Shown here piece after piece: positions 16,103 to 24,767 of a stretch of DNA of 36,798 bases. This DNA comes from Ruminococcus sp. (GTDB lineage: Bacteria; Bacillota; Clostridia; Oscillospirales; Acutalibacteraceae). How positions within the stretch are numbered: position 1 is the first letter of the stretch; each line of letters opens with the position of its first letter. The stretch covers positions 1 to 36,798 of the forward strand of contig JAFLSM010000007.1 in assembly GCA_022510955.1 (NCBI GenBank), read 5' to 3'. Under the pieces are notes generated by a model that was given only the letters and a program-made list of their open reading frames with translations, searched no databases and was not told the origin of the DNA. The translations under genes were made by a program, and so were the position numbers.

Positions 16103-16957
16103 ATGGTATCTGTAATTATTCCCTCATACAATAGAGCTGATAAAATTAAACCTGCTGTTGAAAGTGTATTAAATCAAACATACACAGATTTGGAATTAAT
16201 TGTTGTAGATGACGGTTCAAATGATAATACAAAAGAAGTTATTGAAAGTATAAATGACCCAAGAGTAAAATATGTATGGCAGAAAAATGCAGGGGCGTGT
16301 GCCGCACGAAACAACGGAATTAATTATGCGAAAGGTGAATACATTGCTTTTCACGACAGCGACGATATCTGGCATAAGAATAAATTAGAAAAACAAATGA
16401 ACGCATTGTTAAACAATGATGCCGACATTGTGTGTTGCAGATTAAACAAAACTTACTCAGACGGAAAAGTAAAACTTATGCCTGAAAAAATTAAGTCGGG
16501 TTTTATGAATCCCGTAACAAGTCTTTTTGGTATCGGCACTCAAACAATAGTTGCCAAAAGAAAGGTTTTTGAAGAAGTCAAATTTGATGAAGCTTTTCCG
16601 TGCTTTCAGGAATGCGAATTACTGTTTCGTGCAACAAAGAAGTTTTCGCTTTACTGCCTTGATGAAGGTTTGGTTGATTATTTTGTCGGAAGCGACTCCA
16701 TAAGTGTAAATTATAAAAAGAAATATTCGGCATGCGTATTGTTTTTAAAAAAGCATCCCGAGATAATCGAAAAATATCCTCTTATGGCAAAAAGAATGTC
16801 AGACAATCTTTTTTCAGCTGCTGTCAGTGCAAAAAAAGAGGGCAGTAAGGATGTCGACAAATACACAAAACTTGCAGTAAAATGCAATAAGAAGCCTAAA
16901 ACTGTCTTAAAATCGTTAGTTATAAAAACAGGCTTGTACAATATGATGCACAAATAA
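16103..16957 (+). CDS. GT2-family glycosyltransferase
   Basis: A 284-residue GT-A enzyme with the classic family 2 opening (VSVIIPSYNRADKIKPAVES), the donor-binding VVDDGSNDNT, the NNGI region and the metal-binding FHDSDDIW near residues 91-98. The C-terminal 80 residues are basic and helical. It would add another sugar to the repeat unit on the cytoplasmic face. The gap from the previous stop is 15 nt, with an SD-like GGAGA inside it, so the two genes are co-transcribed. Substrate unknown. Confidence 0.88.
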   Translation: MVSVIIPSYNRADKIKPAVESVLNQTYTDLELIVVDDGSNDNTKEVIESINDPRVKYVWQKNAGACAARNNGINYAKGEYIAFHDSDDIWHKNKLEKQMNALLNNDADIVCCRLNKTYSDGKVKLMPEKIKSGFMNPVTSLFGIGTQTIVAKRKVFEEVKFDEAFPCFQECELLFRATKKFSLYCLDEGLVDYFVGSDSISVNYKKKYSACVLFLKKHPEIIEKYPLMAKRMSDNLFSAAVSAKKEGSKDVDKYTKLAVKCNKKPKTVLKSLVIKTGLYNMMHK

Positions 16958-16974
16958 TATTAAGGGATGTATTT

Positions 16975-18159
16975 ATGAAAATAAACTTATACAACAACAA
17001 ATACCTTGTTGGCTTTATGCTGCTTGTATTTATTATGCCGGCATGTTTTCTTCGTATACCAATAGCTTTAAGTATTTACAGATATCTTGGTTTTGCCTGT
17101 ATGTTCCTTTTGCTTTTATTCGTAATAAAAGGCAAAAAGATTTCACCCCCTTTTCTTTGGATATACGGTTTTCACGCCGTAATACTTTTAGCCACGCTGA
17201 TAAATAGGGGAGATCTTTGGTTATTTTTCTGTGACAACTATGCCTCCTTTTCATTGTGTATTCTATTTGCACTAATGCTTGAAAAAAATCCAAAAATTCT
17301 GATTAGTGCATCAAAAGTGCTTGATATTCTCGTATATATAAACCTTTTGACAATGTTGATTTATCCGAAAGGAATGTATATTGTTGCAAACGGAGCACAC
17401 TGGTTTTTGGGACACAAAAACATTTTAAGCCGTATTATGCTTCCTATTATTTGTCTTGCTTTGATAAGGGCATATTATTGCTTCGGCAAAATTAAGCTAA
17501 ATACCATAGTTTTGCTTGCAAGTGCGTCACTTACCATTATATTGGCAAATTCAACAACTGCCCTTATCGGGTTTGCTGTTTTTGCACTGTTTCTCTTTTT
17601 ATTTCATAATAAAACTAAAAGACTACCAAGATTTTTCACCTTATTCTCAGCTTTATGTGTTACTGTGATAATATTTTTTGCACTTTTATTTTTTAATTTT
17701 CAGAAGTATTTTTCATTCTTAATTGAATTAATTCTCGGAAAAGATTTAACGCTTACAAACCGTCTTGCAGTTTGGCAAATGGCGCTCCAAAAGATTTCTC
17801 ATAAATTTTTTGAAGGCTACGGATATTTATCCGGTAATCAGTTTATAGAAATGTTTGGAAGAGATACATACACGCACCCTCACAACTACTTTCTTTACAT
17901 CTTTATGACGGGTGGCATAGTGCTTTCTGTAATTGTTTTTATGGGTTATTTCTATGCAAATAAAACTCTTAAAAATTCGATAGATACCGTTTACAGCAAG
18001 ATTATTATGTTTACACTTATAGCCTTTTTGATTATGGGACTTACCGAAGCCCTTACTTCTACGGTTTTTCTTTATCCTCTTTTAATTCTTGCTATGAACG
18101 CCGATAAACTAAAAAGCAATCGATTGACTGCACCTATCCGAACGGACAGCACCATATAA
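16975..18159 (+). CDS. O-antigen polymerase/ligase-like membrane protein (Wzy candidate)
   Basis: A 394-residue polytopic membrane protein with about ten hydrophobic helices. It has a large loop with the O-antigen ligase/Wzy signature region: the NRLAVWQ segment, then THPHNYFLYIFMTGG with its histidines. In a Wzx/Wzy-dependent locus with one flippase, this is the best candidate for the enzyme that polymerises repeat units on the outer face. The last eleven or so codons (LTAPIRTDSTI) and the stop codon fall inside the family 2 repeat at 18126. The natural C-terminus may thus have been replaced by repeat sequence. Confidence 0.82.
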   Translation: MKINLYNNKYLVGFMLLVFIMPACFLRIPIALSIYRYLGFACMFLLLLFVIKGKKISPPFLWIYGFHAVILLATLINRGDLWLFFCDNYASFSLCILFALMLEKNPKILISASKVLDILVYINLLTMLIYPKGMYIVANGAHWFLGHKNILSRIMLPIICLALIRAYYCFGKIKLNTIVLLASASLTIILANSTTALIGFAVFALFLFLFHNKTKRLPRFFTLFSALCVTVIIFFALLFFNFQKYFSFLIELILGKDLTLTNRLAVWQMALQKISHKFFEGYGYLSGNQFIEMFGRDTYTHPHNYFLYIFMTGGIVLSVIVFMGYFYANKTLKNSIDTVYSKIIMFTLIAFLIMGLTEALTSTVFLYPLLILAMNADKLKSNRLTAPIRTDSTI

Positions 18160-18213
18160 ATACCCCTTTTTGTGCTCTACTGTTTCCGAGCAACTTCCTA
18201 TAAAATTAAAAAA
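18126..18213. repeat. Family 2 repeat, copy 2, overlapping the polymerase 3' end
   Basis: It aligns with 1115-1202 (GACTGCACC, GGACAGCAC, TTTTGTGCTC, TTCCTATA). The stem AGCAC (18148-18152) with GTGCT (18172-18176) is kept. The first 34 bases are read as codons of the polymerase gene and include its stop. Confidence 0.7.
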
Positions 18214-18242
18214 CATTGATACGACCTTATATTTAATCATAC

Positions 18243-18283
18243 GTCACTCAAGCGTGACCCCTCCTTTTCTAAGGAAACTTTTT
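18243..18283 (+). terminator. Weak terminator candidate after the polymerase gene
   Basis: GTCAC/GTGAC (18243-18258) is followed by a short TCCTT/AAGGA hairpin (18262-18275) and AACTTTTT. Both stems are only 5 bp, so function is doubtful. The 18214-18283 stretch holds nothing else recognisable. Confidence 0.3.
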
Positions 18284-18598
18284 CACCGCTTCAGAAGTTA
18301 ATTTTAGTATATTACCATTGCATCCCGAAGATTTACTTCTGTTGTATGGTGAACATCATAAATCACAAGTTTAAATTTTATTAGTGACCACATTTATATC
18401 TACTTTATAGAATAGATGTAAAAATGAACGTCGCTATTAAACCGAAGTTTGAATTTCGGGACACTGCATTATAAAATTTTCTAAATCTATAATGCGAACG
18501 TAAAAATTTCGGGATACTGCATTATAAATTATGTTAAACTTATGAAGCGAAAGTAAAAAAATGAAGCGAAAGTAAAAAAATGGAGCGTAGTAAAAAAT
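18284..18598. repeat. Family 1 repeat block with three tandem terminal units before wzx
   Basis: It starts TTTTTCACCGCTTCAGAAG and holds the CCCGAAGATTTACTTC arm, then reverse-oriented GAATTTCGGGACACTGCA arms. It ends with three head-to-tail terminal units: two of ATGAAGCGAAAGTAAAAAA and one of TGGAGCGTAGTAAAAAA, the last reaching the flippase ATG. GGAG at 18582-18585 is 13 nt from the start. Confidence 0.88.
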
Positions 18599-20041
18599 AT
18601 GAAAAACTCAAGTATAAAAAAGAATTTTGCATACCAGATGATTTATGAAGTTTTCATTCTGTTGCTTCCGTTTTTTACATCTCCGTATATTGCCAGAGTT
18701 ATCGGAGCCAACGGTCTTGGCTTATATTCATATTCTCATACCGTAGCAAACTACTTTGTGCTTTTTGGTATGCTCGGACTAAAAAATCACGGAAACCGCA
18801 TAATTGCAAAGGCCCGTGAAAACAAGGACGAGCTTAGCAACGCTTTTTCAAATTTGCTTGCCATTCATATTCTTGTGTCCGTTTTGGTGTGTATTGCTTA
18901 CATCGGATATATTTTTGTTGCAGAGGACAAGATATATGCAATTATTCAGAGCGGTCTGGTTTTAAGCAGTCTTTTTGATATAAGCTGGTTTTATTTTGGC
19001 ATTGAAAAATTCAAGCTTACCGTAACCAGAAATTCAATAATTAAAATTTTAACAGTAGCCTGCGTTTTTGCTTTTGTAAGAAACTCAAACGACTTGTGGA
19101 TTTACTGTACCATTATGTCAGTCGGTATGCTTATAAGCCAGCTTGCTTTGTGGGTTCCTCTTAAAAAGTATGTATCGCTTGTAAAACCGCAATGGAATCA
19201 GATGACACCACATATCAAACCTATGCTGATTCTTTTTATCCCTACAATAGCGGTAAGTCTGTATAAATATATGGACAAAATTATGATTGGTTCAATGAAC
19301 ACAAAGGTTCAGCTTGGTTATTATGAAAATGCCGAAAAGGTTATAAATATTTTGATGACGGTAATTACCTCGTTTGGCACTGTTATGTTACCTAAAATGT
19401 CAAACCTGGTAGTAAAAAAAAGCAAAGAAGCCCTAAAATATATAAATATGTCTATGGACTTCATAAACTGTCTTGCTTTTGGACTTGCTTTCGGACTTGC
19501 AGGCGTAGGCTCTGTTTTCTCTGTTGTATTCTGGGGCGACAAATTTGAAACATCGGGATACATCATTATGGGTCTTGCAGTTACAGTTCCGTTTATCGCA
19601 TTTGCAAATGTCATAAGAACACAGTTCCTTATTCCTAATTCAAGAGATAAAGAATATGTTTCTTCGGTTTGTATCGGAGGAGCGATCAATCTTATTATCA
19701 ACAGCCTTTTAATCACAAAGTACGGTGCTATGGGTGCAATGATAGGTACAGTTTCCGCAGAAGCCTCTGTATGTATTGTTCAGGCATTTGTTGTACGCAA
19801 AGATTTGCCTATATTAAAATATCTCAAAGATTGCCTGTTCTACTTTATTTTTGGCACAGCAATGTTTGTTACAGTATATTTAATCGGCAAGGTTATGGGA
19901 ATAGGTATTCCTACGCTTTTGGTTCAAATTCCTACAGGCGCAATTATGTATATCGCATTGTGTGTTTTGTATATGCATCACACTAATAACTCGGCACTTC
20001 TTAATGTTACGAACAAATTAAAAAAGAAACTTAAAAAATAA
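18599..20041 (+). CDS. wzx: Oligosaccharide flippase (Wzx)
   Basis: A 480-residue polytopic protein of the polysaccharide-transporter (MVF/MATE-like) family, which flips undecaprenyl-linked repeat units across the membrane. It opens with the family pattern NFAYQMIYEVFILLLPFFTS and PYIARVIGANGLGLYSYS, and has about 12-14 hydrophobic helices and a lysine-rich tail. Length is typical. The start codon follows directly on three tandem repeat units, and no conventional SD closer than GGAG at 13 nt is visible. A 17-nt gap leads to the acyltransferase gene, which is probably co-translated. Confidence 0.9.
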   Translation: MKNSSIKKNFAYQMIYEVFILLLPFFTSPYIARVIGANGLGLYSYSHTVANYFVLFGMLGLKNHGNRIIAKARENKDELSNAFSNLLAIHILVSVLVCIAYIGYIFVAEDKIYAIIQSGLVLSSLFDISWFYFGIEKFKLTVTRNSIIKILTVACVFAFVRNSNDLWIYCTIMSVGMLISQLALWVPLKKYVSLVKPQWNQMTPHIKPMLILFIPTIAVSLYKYMDKIMIGSMNTKVQLGYYENAEKVINILMTVITSFGTVMLPKMSNLVVKKSKEALKYINMSMDFINCLAFGLAFGLAGVGSVFSVVFWGDKFETSGYIIMGLAVTVPFIAFANVIRTQFLIPNSRDKEYVSSVCIGGAINLIINSLLITKYGAMGAMIGTVSAEASVCIVQAFVVRKDLPILKYLKDCLFYFIFGTAMFVTVYLIGKVMGIGIPTLLVQIPTGAIMYIALCVLYMHHTNNSALLNVTNKLKKKLKK

Positions 20042-20058
20042 AAAGTTAGGAAATTAAA

Positions 20059-21165
20059 ATGAACAGAACACAGTATTTAGGCAGACAAACAGGGCGCAAT
20101 TACGGTATAGACGCTCTGAGGATTGTTGCCATGATAATGATACCTATGCTTCATATTATGGGGCACGGCGGAATATTATCGTCGGTAAAATTATTTTCAG
20201 CAAACTATGATGTTGTATGGCTTTTAAAAACAGCCGCTTGTTGCGCTGTCAACTGCTATGGATTAGTATCAGGCTATGTCGGCTACGGACGAAAATTCAA
20301 GTACTCAAACATTCTCTATCTGTGCTTGCAGGTTGCTTTCTATTCGCTGATTATAACAGGAATGTTTGCGGTTTTTGTACCCGGATCCGTAGGCATAAAA
20401 ACCATATTCAAGGCGGCTTTTCCGTTTGCGTCAAGTGTATATTGGTATTTTACCGCTTATTTTTGTATGTTTTTCTTTATTCCGTTCTTCAATTTTCTTT
20501 TGGAAAAGCTTGACAAGGTTTGGCTTGACAGATTGATGATTACAATCCTTTTCATTTTCTCAATAATTCCTACGCTGTTTCAGACAGATATGACCAAGGC
20601 AAACAATGGTTTTAGCCCGATATGGCTCGCTTTGCTTTATTTGATAGGCGGATATATTAAAAAATACAACATTGCTGACAAAATTAAGCAGTGGCAGAGT
20701 ATTGTCGGTTATCTGATTTGCGTTTTTGCAGGCTGGTTAATCGAATTGGGAATAACCTTTGTTCTTGGTGCACCGGAGAATCGCTCTTATTTTCTTGAAT
20801 ATACTTCTCCTGCTGTTCTTATGTGTGCTGTTTTCCTTCTTTTGTTTTTCGCAAAACTGAAAGTAAATAAATTCTGGGTAAAAGTCATCAAATTTTACGC
20901 ACCCTTATCATTCAGTGTATATCTCATACATGATGAGTTTCTTGTAAGAAATTATTTTATTACCGATAAATTTACAAGCTACGCTTCATTTAATCCTGTT
21001 CTTATGTTCTTATCAATAATCGTAACCGCAATAGTTATATGGTTTGAATGTTCACTGATTGACAAAATCCGCTTGATGCTTTTCAAATGGCTAAAAATAA
21101 AAGAACTTTGCGTATGGATAGAAAAATTCATTGCTAAAAAAATAAGGCATTTAAGAAAAACATAA
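20059..21165 (+). CDS. Membrane O-acyltransferase (acyltransferase 3 family)
   Basis: A 368-residue polytopic acyltransferase 3 protein. The signature GIDALRIVAMIMIPMLHIMG near residues 15-34 contains the conserved Arg and His, and about ten hydrophobic helices follow. As last gene of the locus, directly after the flippase, it probably O-acetylates the polymer. It is only distantly similar to the protein at 1238. The C-terminus is strongly basic. A terminator follows 52 nt after the stop. Confidence 0.87.
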   Translation: MNRTQYLGRQTGRNYGIDALRIVAMIMIPMLHIMGHGGILSSVKLFSANYDVVWLLKTAACCAVNCYGLVSGYVGYGRKFKYSNILYLCLQVAFYSLIITGMFAVFVPGSVGIKTIFKAAFPFASSVYWYFTAYFCMFFFIPFFNFLLEKLDKVWLDRLMITILFIFSIIPTLFQTDMTKANNGFSPIWLALLYLIGGYIKKYNIADKIKQWQSIVGYLICVFAGWLIELGITFVLGAPENRSYFLEYTSPAVLMCAVFLLLFFAKLKVNKFWVKVIKFYAPLSFSVYLIHDEFLVRNYFITDKFTSYASFNPVLMFLSIIVTAIVIWFECSLIDKIRLMLFKWLKIKELCVWIEKFIAKKIRHLRKT

Positions 21166-21217
21166 TAAGATCAAATTATATATTTCAACATACATACTTC
21201 TTGAAATCATACAAAAC

Positions 21218-21260
21218 GGGCAGTCGCAAAACTTTAATCATTTGCGACTGCCCTTAATTT
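21218..21260 (+). terminator. Intrinsic terminator closing the polysaccharide locus
   Basis: A perfect 13-bp stem, GGGCAGTCGCAAA (21218-21230) with TTTGCGACTGCCC (21241-21253), followed by TTAATTTTT. It cleanly separates the locus from leuCD. Confidence 0.92.
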
Positions 21261-21294
21261 TTAAAATTATAATCATATTTTTACTATGCTACCA

Positions 21295-21324
21295 TTGTGC
21301 AAAGTACAATAATTATGTTATAAT
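21295..21324 (+). promoter_or_regulatory. Promoter of leuCD
   Basis: TTGTGC at 21295-21300, an 18-nt spacer, and a perfect TATAAT at 21319-21324. The leader to the leuC ATG is about 45 nt, with SD GGAG near 21361. I see no leader peptide, T-box or other attenuator. Confidence 0.6.
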
Positions 21325-21374
21325 AAACTCACGACACGACCAAATCGTATAATAATTTAAGGAGTTGATATATT

Positions 21375-22640
21375 ATGGGAATGACTATGTCACAAAAAAT
21401 TCTTGCGGCTCACGCAGGACTTGACGAGGTCAAGGCAGGTCAGCTGATTGAGGCAAAGCTCGACCTTGTACTCGGCAACGATGTAACATCCCCTGTTGCA
21501 ATCAATGTATTTGAGGAAAACGGAGCTACCTCTGTTTTTGACAACACAAAAATTGCAATGATTATGGACCACTTTACACCAAACAAGGATATTAAGGCGG
21601 CAACACAGGTTCAGCAGACAAGAAATTTTGCCAACAAATACGACATCAAGAACTACAAGGATGTCGGTGAAATGGGAATTGAACACGCTCTTTTGCCTGA
21701 AATGGGTCTTGTAGGACCTGGCTGTCTTTGCATTGGTGCTGACTCTCACACCTGCACATACGGCGCATTGGGTGCTTTTTCAACAGGTGTAGGCTCAACA
21801 GATATGGCGGCAGGTATGATTAGCGGCAAGGCTTGGTTCAAGGTTCCTTCTGCAATTAAATTTAACCTTATCGGCAAGCCACAGGGCTATGTAAGCGGTA
21901 AGGATGTAATTCTGCACATCATAGGCAAAATCGGCGTTGACGGCGCACTTTACAAGTCAATGGAATTCTGCGGCGAGGGTGTAAAATATCTTAACATTGA
22001 TGACCGTCTTTGCATTGCAAATATGGCTATTGAGGCCGGAGCTAAAAACGGTATTTTCCCTGTTGATGATGTAACAAGAGAATACTGCAACGGCAGATAT
22101 CAGGGTACTCCTGTTGAATTTACAGCTGACGAAGACGCAGTTTATGATGAAGAATACACCATTGATTTAAGCACTCTCCGTCCGACAGTTGCATTTCCTC
22201 ATCTTCCTGAGAACACAAAGACTGTTGATGAAATCGGCGAAAACGAGGTTAAGATTGACCAGTGCGTAATCGGCTCATGCACAAACGGCAGAATTTCCGA
22301 CCTGCGTGCAGCTGCTGAAATTTTTAAAGATAAAAAGATTGCTAAGAATGTAAGATGTATTATTCTTCCCGGTACACAGAAAATCTGGCTTCAGGCTATG
22401 CACGAGGGACTGTTTGATATCTTCATCAATGCAGGCGCAGTTGTTTCAACACCAACCTGCGGTCCTTGTCTTGGCGGTCATATGGGCATTCTGGCAGCAG
22501 GCGAGAAGGCAGTTTCAACCACAAACAGAAACTTTGTCGGCAGAATGGGACACATTGACAGTGAAATTTATCTTGCAAGCCCTGCGGTTGCTGCTGCAAG
22601 TGCTGTTGCAGGTTATATTATCGACCCTGAAAAGCTCTGA
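21375..22640 (+). CDS. leuC: 3-isopropylmalate dehydratase, large subunit
   Basis: The 421-residue catalytic subunit of isopropylmalate isomerase (leucine biosynthesis), a member of the aconitase superfamily. Three 4Fe-4S ligands are visible: C302 in GSCTNGR, and C362/C365 in [10 protein letters not shown]. The active-site motif [10 protein letters not shown] lies near residue 121. The length is that of the shorter archaeal/clostridial-type LeuC rather than the longer proteobacterial form. It pairs with leuD 20 nt downstream. Codon use and the clean promoter mark this as a resident housekeeping gene. Confidence 0.95.
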   Translation: MGMTMSQKILAAHAGLDEVKAGQLIEAKLDLVLGNDVTSPVAINVFEENGATSVFDNTKIAMIMDHFTPNKDIKAATQVQQTRNFANKYDIKNYKDVGEMGIEHALLPEMGLVGPGCLCIGADSHTCTYGALGAFSTGVGSTDMAAGMISGKAWFKVPSAIKFNLIGKPQGYVSGKDVILHIIGKIGVDGALYKSMEFCGEGVKYLNIDDRLCIANMAIEAGAKNGIFPVDDVTREYCNGRYQGTPVEFTADEDAVYDEEYTIDLSTLRPTVAFPHLPENTKTVDEIGENEVKIDQCVIGSCTNGRISDLRAAAEIFKDKKIAKNVRCIILPGTQKIWLQAMHEGLFDIFINAGAVVSTPTCGPCLGGHMGILAAGEKAVSTTNRNFVGRMGHIDSEIYLASPAVAAASAVAGYIIDPEKL

Positions 22641-22659
22641 TGAAAGGAAGGTATAAATT

Positions 22660-23139
22660 ATGAACGCAAAAGGTAAAGTACATAAGTTTGGAGATAATGT
22701 TGACACCGATGTAATAATCCCTGCTCGTTATCTTAATACAGCCTCCCACAAGGAGCTTGCGGCTCACTGCATGGAGGACATAGACAAGGATTTTGTAAAC
22801 AAGGTTCAGACAGGCGACATTATGGTTGCCGAAAAGAACTTCGGCTGCGGCTCATCTCGTGAACACGCTCCGATTGCAATCAAAGCAAGCGGTATCAGTT
22901 GTGTAATTGCGTCAACATTTGCACGCATTTTCTACCGCAACTCAATCAATATCGGACTTCCGATTCTTGAATGTGACGAGGCGGCAAAGGACATTAAAGA
23001 CGGCGACGAGGTTTCTGTAAACTTTGACACAGGCGTTATCACAAACGAAACAACAGGCAAAACCTATCAGGCAGAGCCTTTCCCTGAGTTTATTCAGAAC
23101 ATAATCAAAAAGGGTGGACTTATTAACTCCATCATGTGA
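22660..23139 (+). CDS. leuD: 3-isopropylmalate dehydratase, small subunit
   Basis: A 159-residue swivel-domain subunit that completes the isopropylmalate isomerase with LeuC. Signatures are [16 protein letters not shown] (10-25), [10 protein letters not shown] and [16 protein letters not shown]. The length is typical of the short LeuD class. GAAAGGAAGG precedes the ATG. leuB, the next pathway enzyme, is not downstream; a family 1 repeat starts at the base after the stop codon. Confidence 0.95.
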   Translation: MNAKGKVHKFGDNVDTDVIIPARYLNTASHKELAAHCMEDIDKDFVNKVQTGDIMVAEKNFGCGSSREHAPIAIKASGISCVIASTFARIFYRNSINIGLPILECDEAAKDIKDGDEVSVNFDTGVITNETTGKTYQAEPFPEFIQNIIKKGGLINSIM

Positions 23140-23499
23140 TTTTTTCTCGACGCTTCATAAGTTTGCATTTATATGTAACCATTTTGACCCGAAGATTTAC
23201 TTCGTCTGCTTGGTAAAATTCATAATTCACTGTCAAAGTTTAGATTGTGATTATGGATTTGTTACCGAACAACATAAGTATATCTTCGGGTATTTTTCGA
23301 CGCTTCATAGGCTTGTTTTAATATGTAACCATTGCGACCCGAAGATTTACTTCGTTCTGCTTGGTAAAATTCATAATTCACTGTCAAAGTTTAGATTGTG
23401 ATTATGAATTGTTACCGAACAACGTAAGTATATCTTCGGGTCGCTGTATTATAATTTATATTTAACCTATGAAGCGTCGAAAAAAAGCGGAGTAAAAAG
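23140..23499. repeat. Family 1 repeat pair, one copy nested or duplicated behind the other
   Basis: Two near-identical stretches of about 110 bp run from GACCCGAAGATTTACTTCGT through ATCTTCGGG, at roughly 23188-23290 and 23336-23442. Each starts with the variant terminus TTTTTCGACGCTTCATA. The block starts directly after the leuD stop and ends directly before the stop codon (23500) of the opposite-strand hydrolase gene. It therefore fills the entire gap between convergent genes. Confidence 0.88.
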
Positions 23500-24324
23500 T
23501 TAATATCCCCAGCGGTCAAAAAAACGGACATCCTCATATGTCAAAATATAATTCTGGCTTTCGTGGAATGAGCTGTACACCATATTTGGGTTATACATAT
23601 ACATCATTCTATGCTGAACCGCCTCTTTATTCTGGTCAAAAATGTAGCTTACAGCCTGCTTGCACGCAGTTGATGTGCCGTTTTTAGTACTACCATCGTA
23701 ATGACAATTTTTGATGACAGACTCAACAGTCGGATAGCCGTCAAAGCACATTGCGTCCTTAACGCACTGTGCAATCAGTGCCGCTCCAATAAAACCGCCT
23801 GAGCCAAATTCGCCGTAGCAAAGTCGTTCAAGCAAATCCCTGTCCTCATCGGTAAGCGTAACCTTTGAACACTGATAAGATTTGTCGGGATTATCTATTG
23901 CAATAAGGTAACCTGCATTCCACTGTTCTTCATAGCTTGCAGGTGTTTCAACAGGAATGGCAGTTGCATAAAAACGCTCCTGCACCTCCTTTTTGGTAGC
24001 CTGAGTAGCAGTCGTTTCTCCACCCTTGGTGGTTTCTGCCGATTTAGTTGTGGATTCTGTGCTTTTTTCTTTTTTATCTTCCTCTTTCTTAGCGGACTTA
24101 GTAGTAGGTTCCGCAGGCTCGGTTGGTGCATCTGTGGTCAGAATAATACCGTTTGCAAGCACAGATTCTTCCGAAAAATTCGGATTAATCCTTGAGTTAA
24201 TCTCATTTGTATCGACATTTGACTCGCCAACAGTAACTACACTGCCTGAAAGAATTGCATTAATTGCAATTATCAATGAAAGAACTACAACCGTAACCGA
24301 AAGTATAGAATAAGTTTTTTTCAT
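23500..24324 (-). CDS. Cell-wall hydrolase, SleB-like, secreted or membrane-anchored
   Basis: 274 residues. An N-terminal hydrophobic segment (about 5-27) serves as signal or anchor. A Thr/Lys/Glu-rich low-complexity linker (62-112) follows, then a SleB-type (Hydrolase_2) catalytic domain from about 155 to the end. The catalytic Glu of that lytic-transglycosylase-like domain should be E172 in CYGEFGSGG. It would cleave peptidoglycan outside the membrane. Spore-cortex use is possible, but the domain also occurs in vegetative enzymes. The start is set by GGAG 8 nt upstream (24333-24336), within the end of a family 1 repeat. The stop codon also touches a repeat. Confidence 0.82.
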   Translation of the reverse strand: MKKTYSILSVTVVVLSLIIAINAILSGSVVTVGESNVDTNEINSRINPNFSEESVLANGIILTTDAPTEPAEPTTKSAKKEEDKKEKSTESTTKSAETTKGGETTATQATKKEVQERFYATAIPVETPASYEEQWNAGYLIAIDNPDKSYQCSKVTLTDEDRDLLERLCYGEFGSGGFIGAALIAQCVKDAMCFDGYPTVESVIKNCHYDGSTKNGTSTACKQAVSYIFDQNKEAVQHRMMYMYNPNMVYSSFHESQNYILTYEDVRFFDRWGY

Positions 24325-24330
24325 AATTTT

Positions 24331-24665
24331 ATCTCCGCTTCAGAAGTTGGTTTTAATATATAACCATTATATCCCGAAGATTTACTTCTGTTGTATAGTA
24401 AACATCATAATTCACAATTTTAAGTTCATTAAAATCTATCAATGTTTTATTAGTGAGTAATCAAAGCGACCGCTGCCGCCCCGAATTTTTTTACTTTCGC
24501 ATCAAAGGTTTGTTTTTTATAAAACTTTTGTTCCCGAAATTTAGACTTCGCTTAAATGGTAAACCTGCATTTTACATCTATTCTATAATTTAGATAATAA
24601 AAGCGACCGATGTCGCCCCGAAATTTTTCTTTCGCCTAATAAGTTTATCAAAAATTAAAAACACA
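24331..24665. repeat. Family 1 repeat block upstream of the hydrolase gene
   Basis: The block starts with the reverse terminus CTCCGCTTCAGAAG, whose minus strand gives GCGGAG as SD for the hydrolase gene. Hairpin modules lie at 24466-24479 (one stem mismatch) and 24603-24616 (GCGACCGATGTCGC). Between them are a terminal unit (TTTACTTTCGCATC) and CCCGAAATTTAGACTTCG. No gene is present. Confidence 0.85.
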
Positions 24666-24767
24666 CAATTCCGAATTTAATAACACTTTGCTATCCAATA
24701 TGTAATTGTAATTTATTAATTGTCATTTGTCAACTGAATAATATTGTTAATTGTTATTAATTAATGG
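24666..24767. other. AT-rich TTAATTG-type simple repeats
   Basis: Many short variants of ATTGTTAATT and TTATTAATTG follow the lipoprotein gene's stop codon. A similar tract lies at 33246-33310 next to remB. I see no coding or regulatory signal in it. Confidence 0.5.

Noticed and set aside
23114..23401. 95-codon open frame after leuD
   Set aside because: It lies almost wholly in duplicated family 1 repeat, has no SD, and its two halves are repeat translations of each other.
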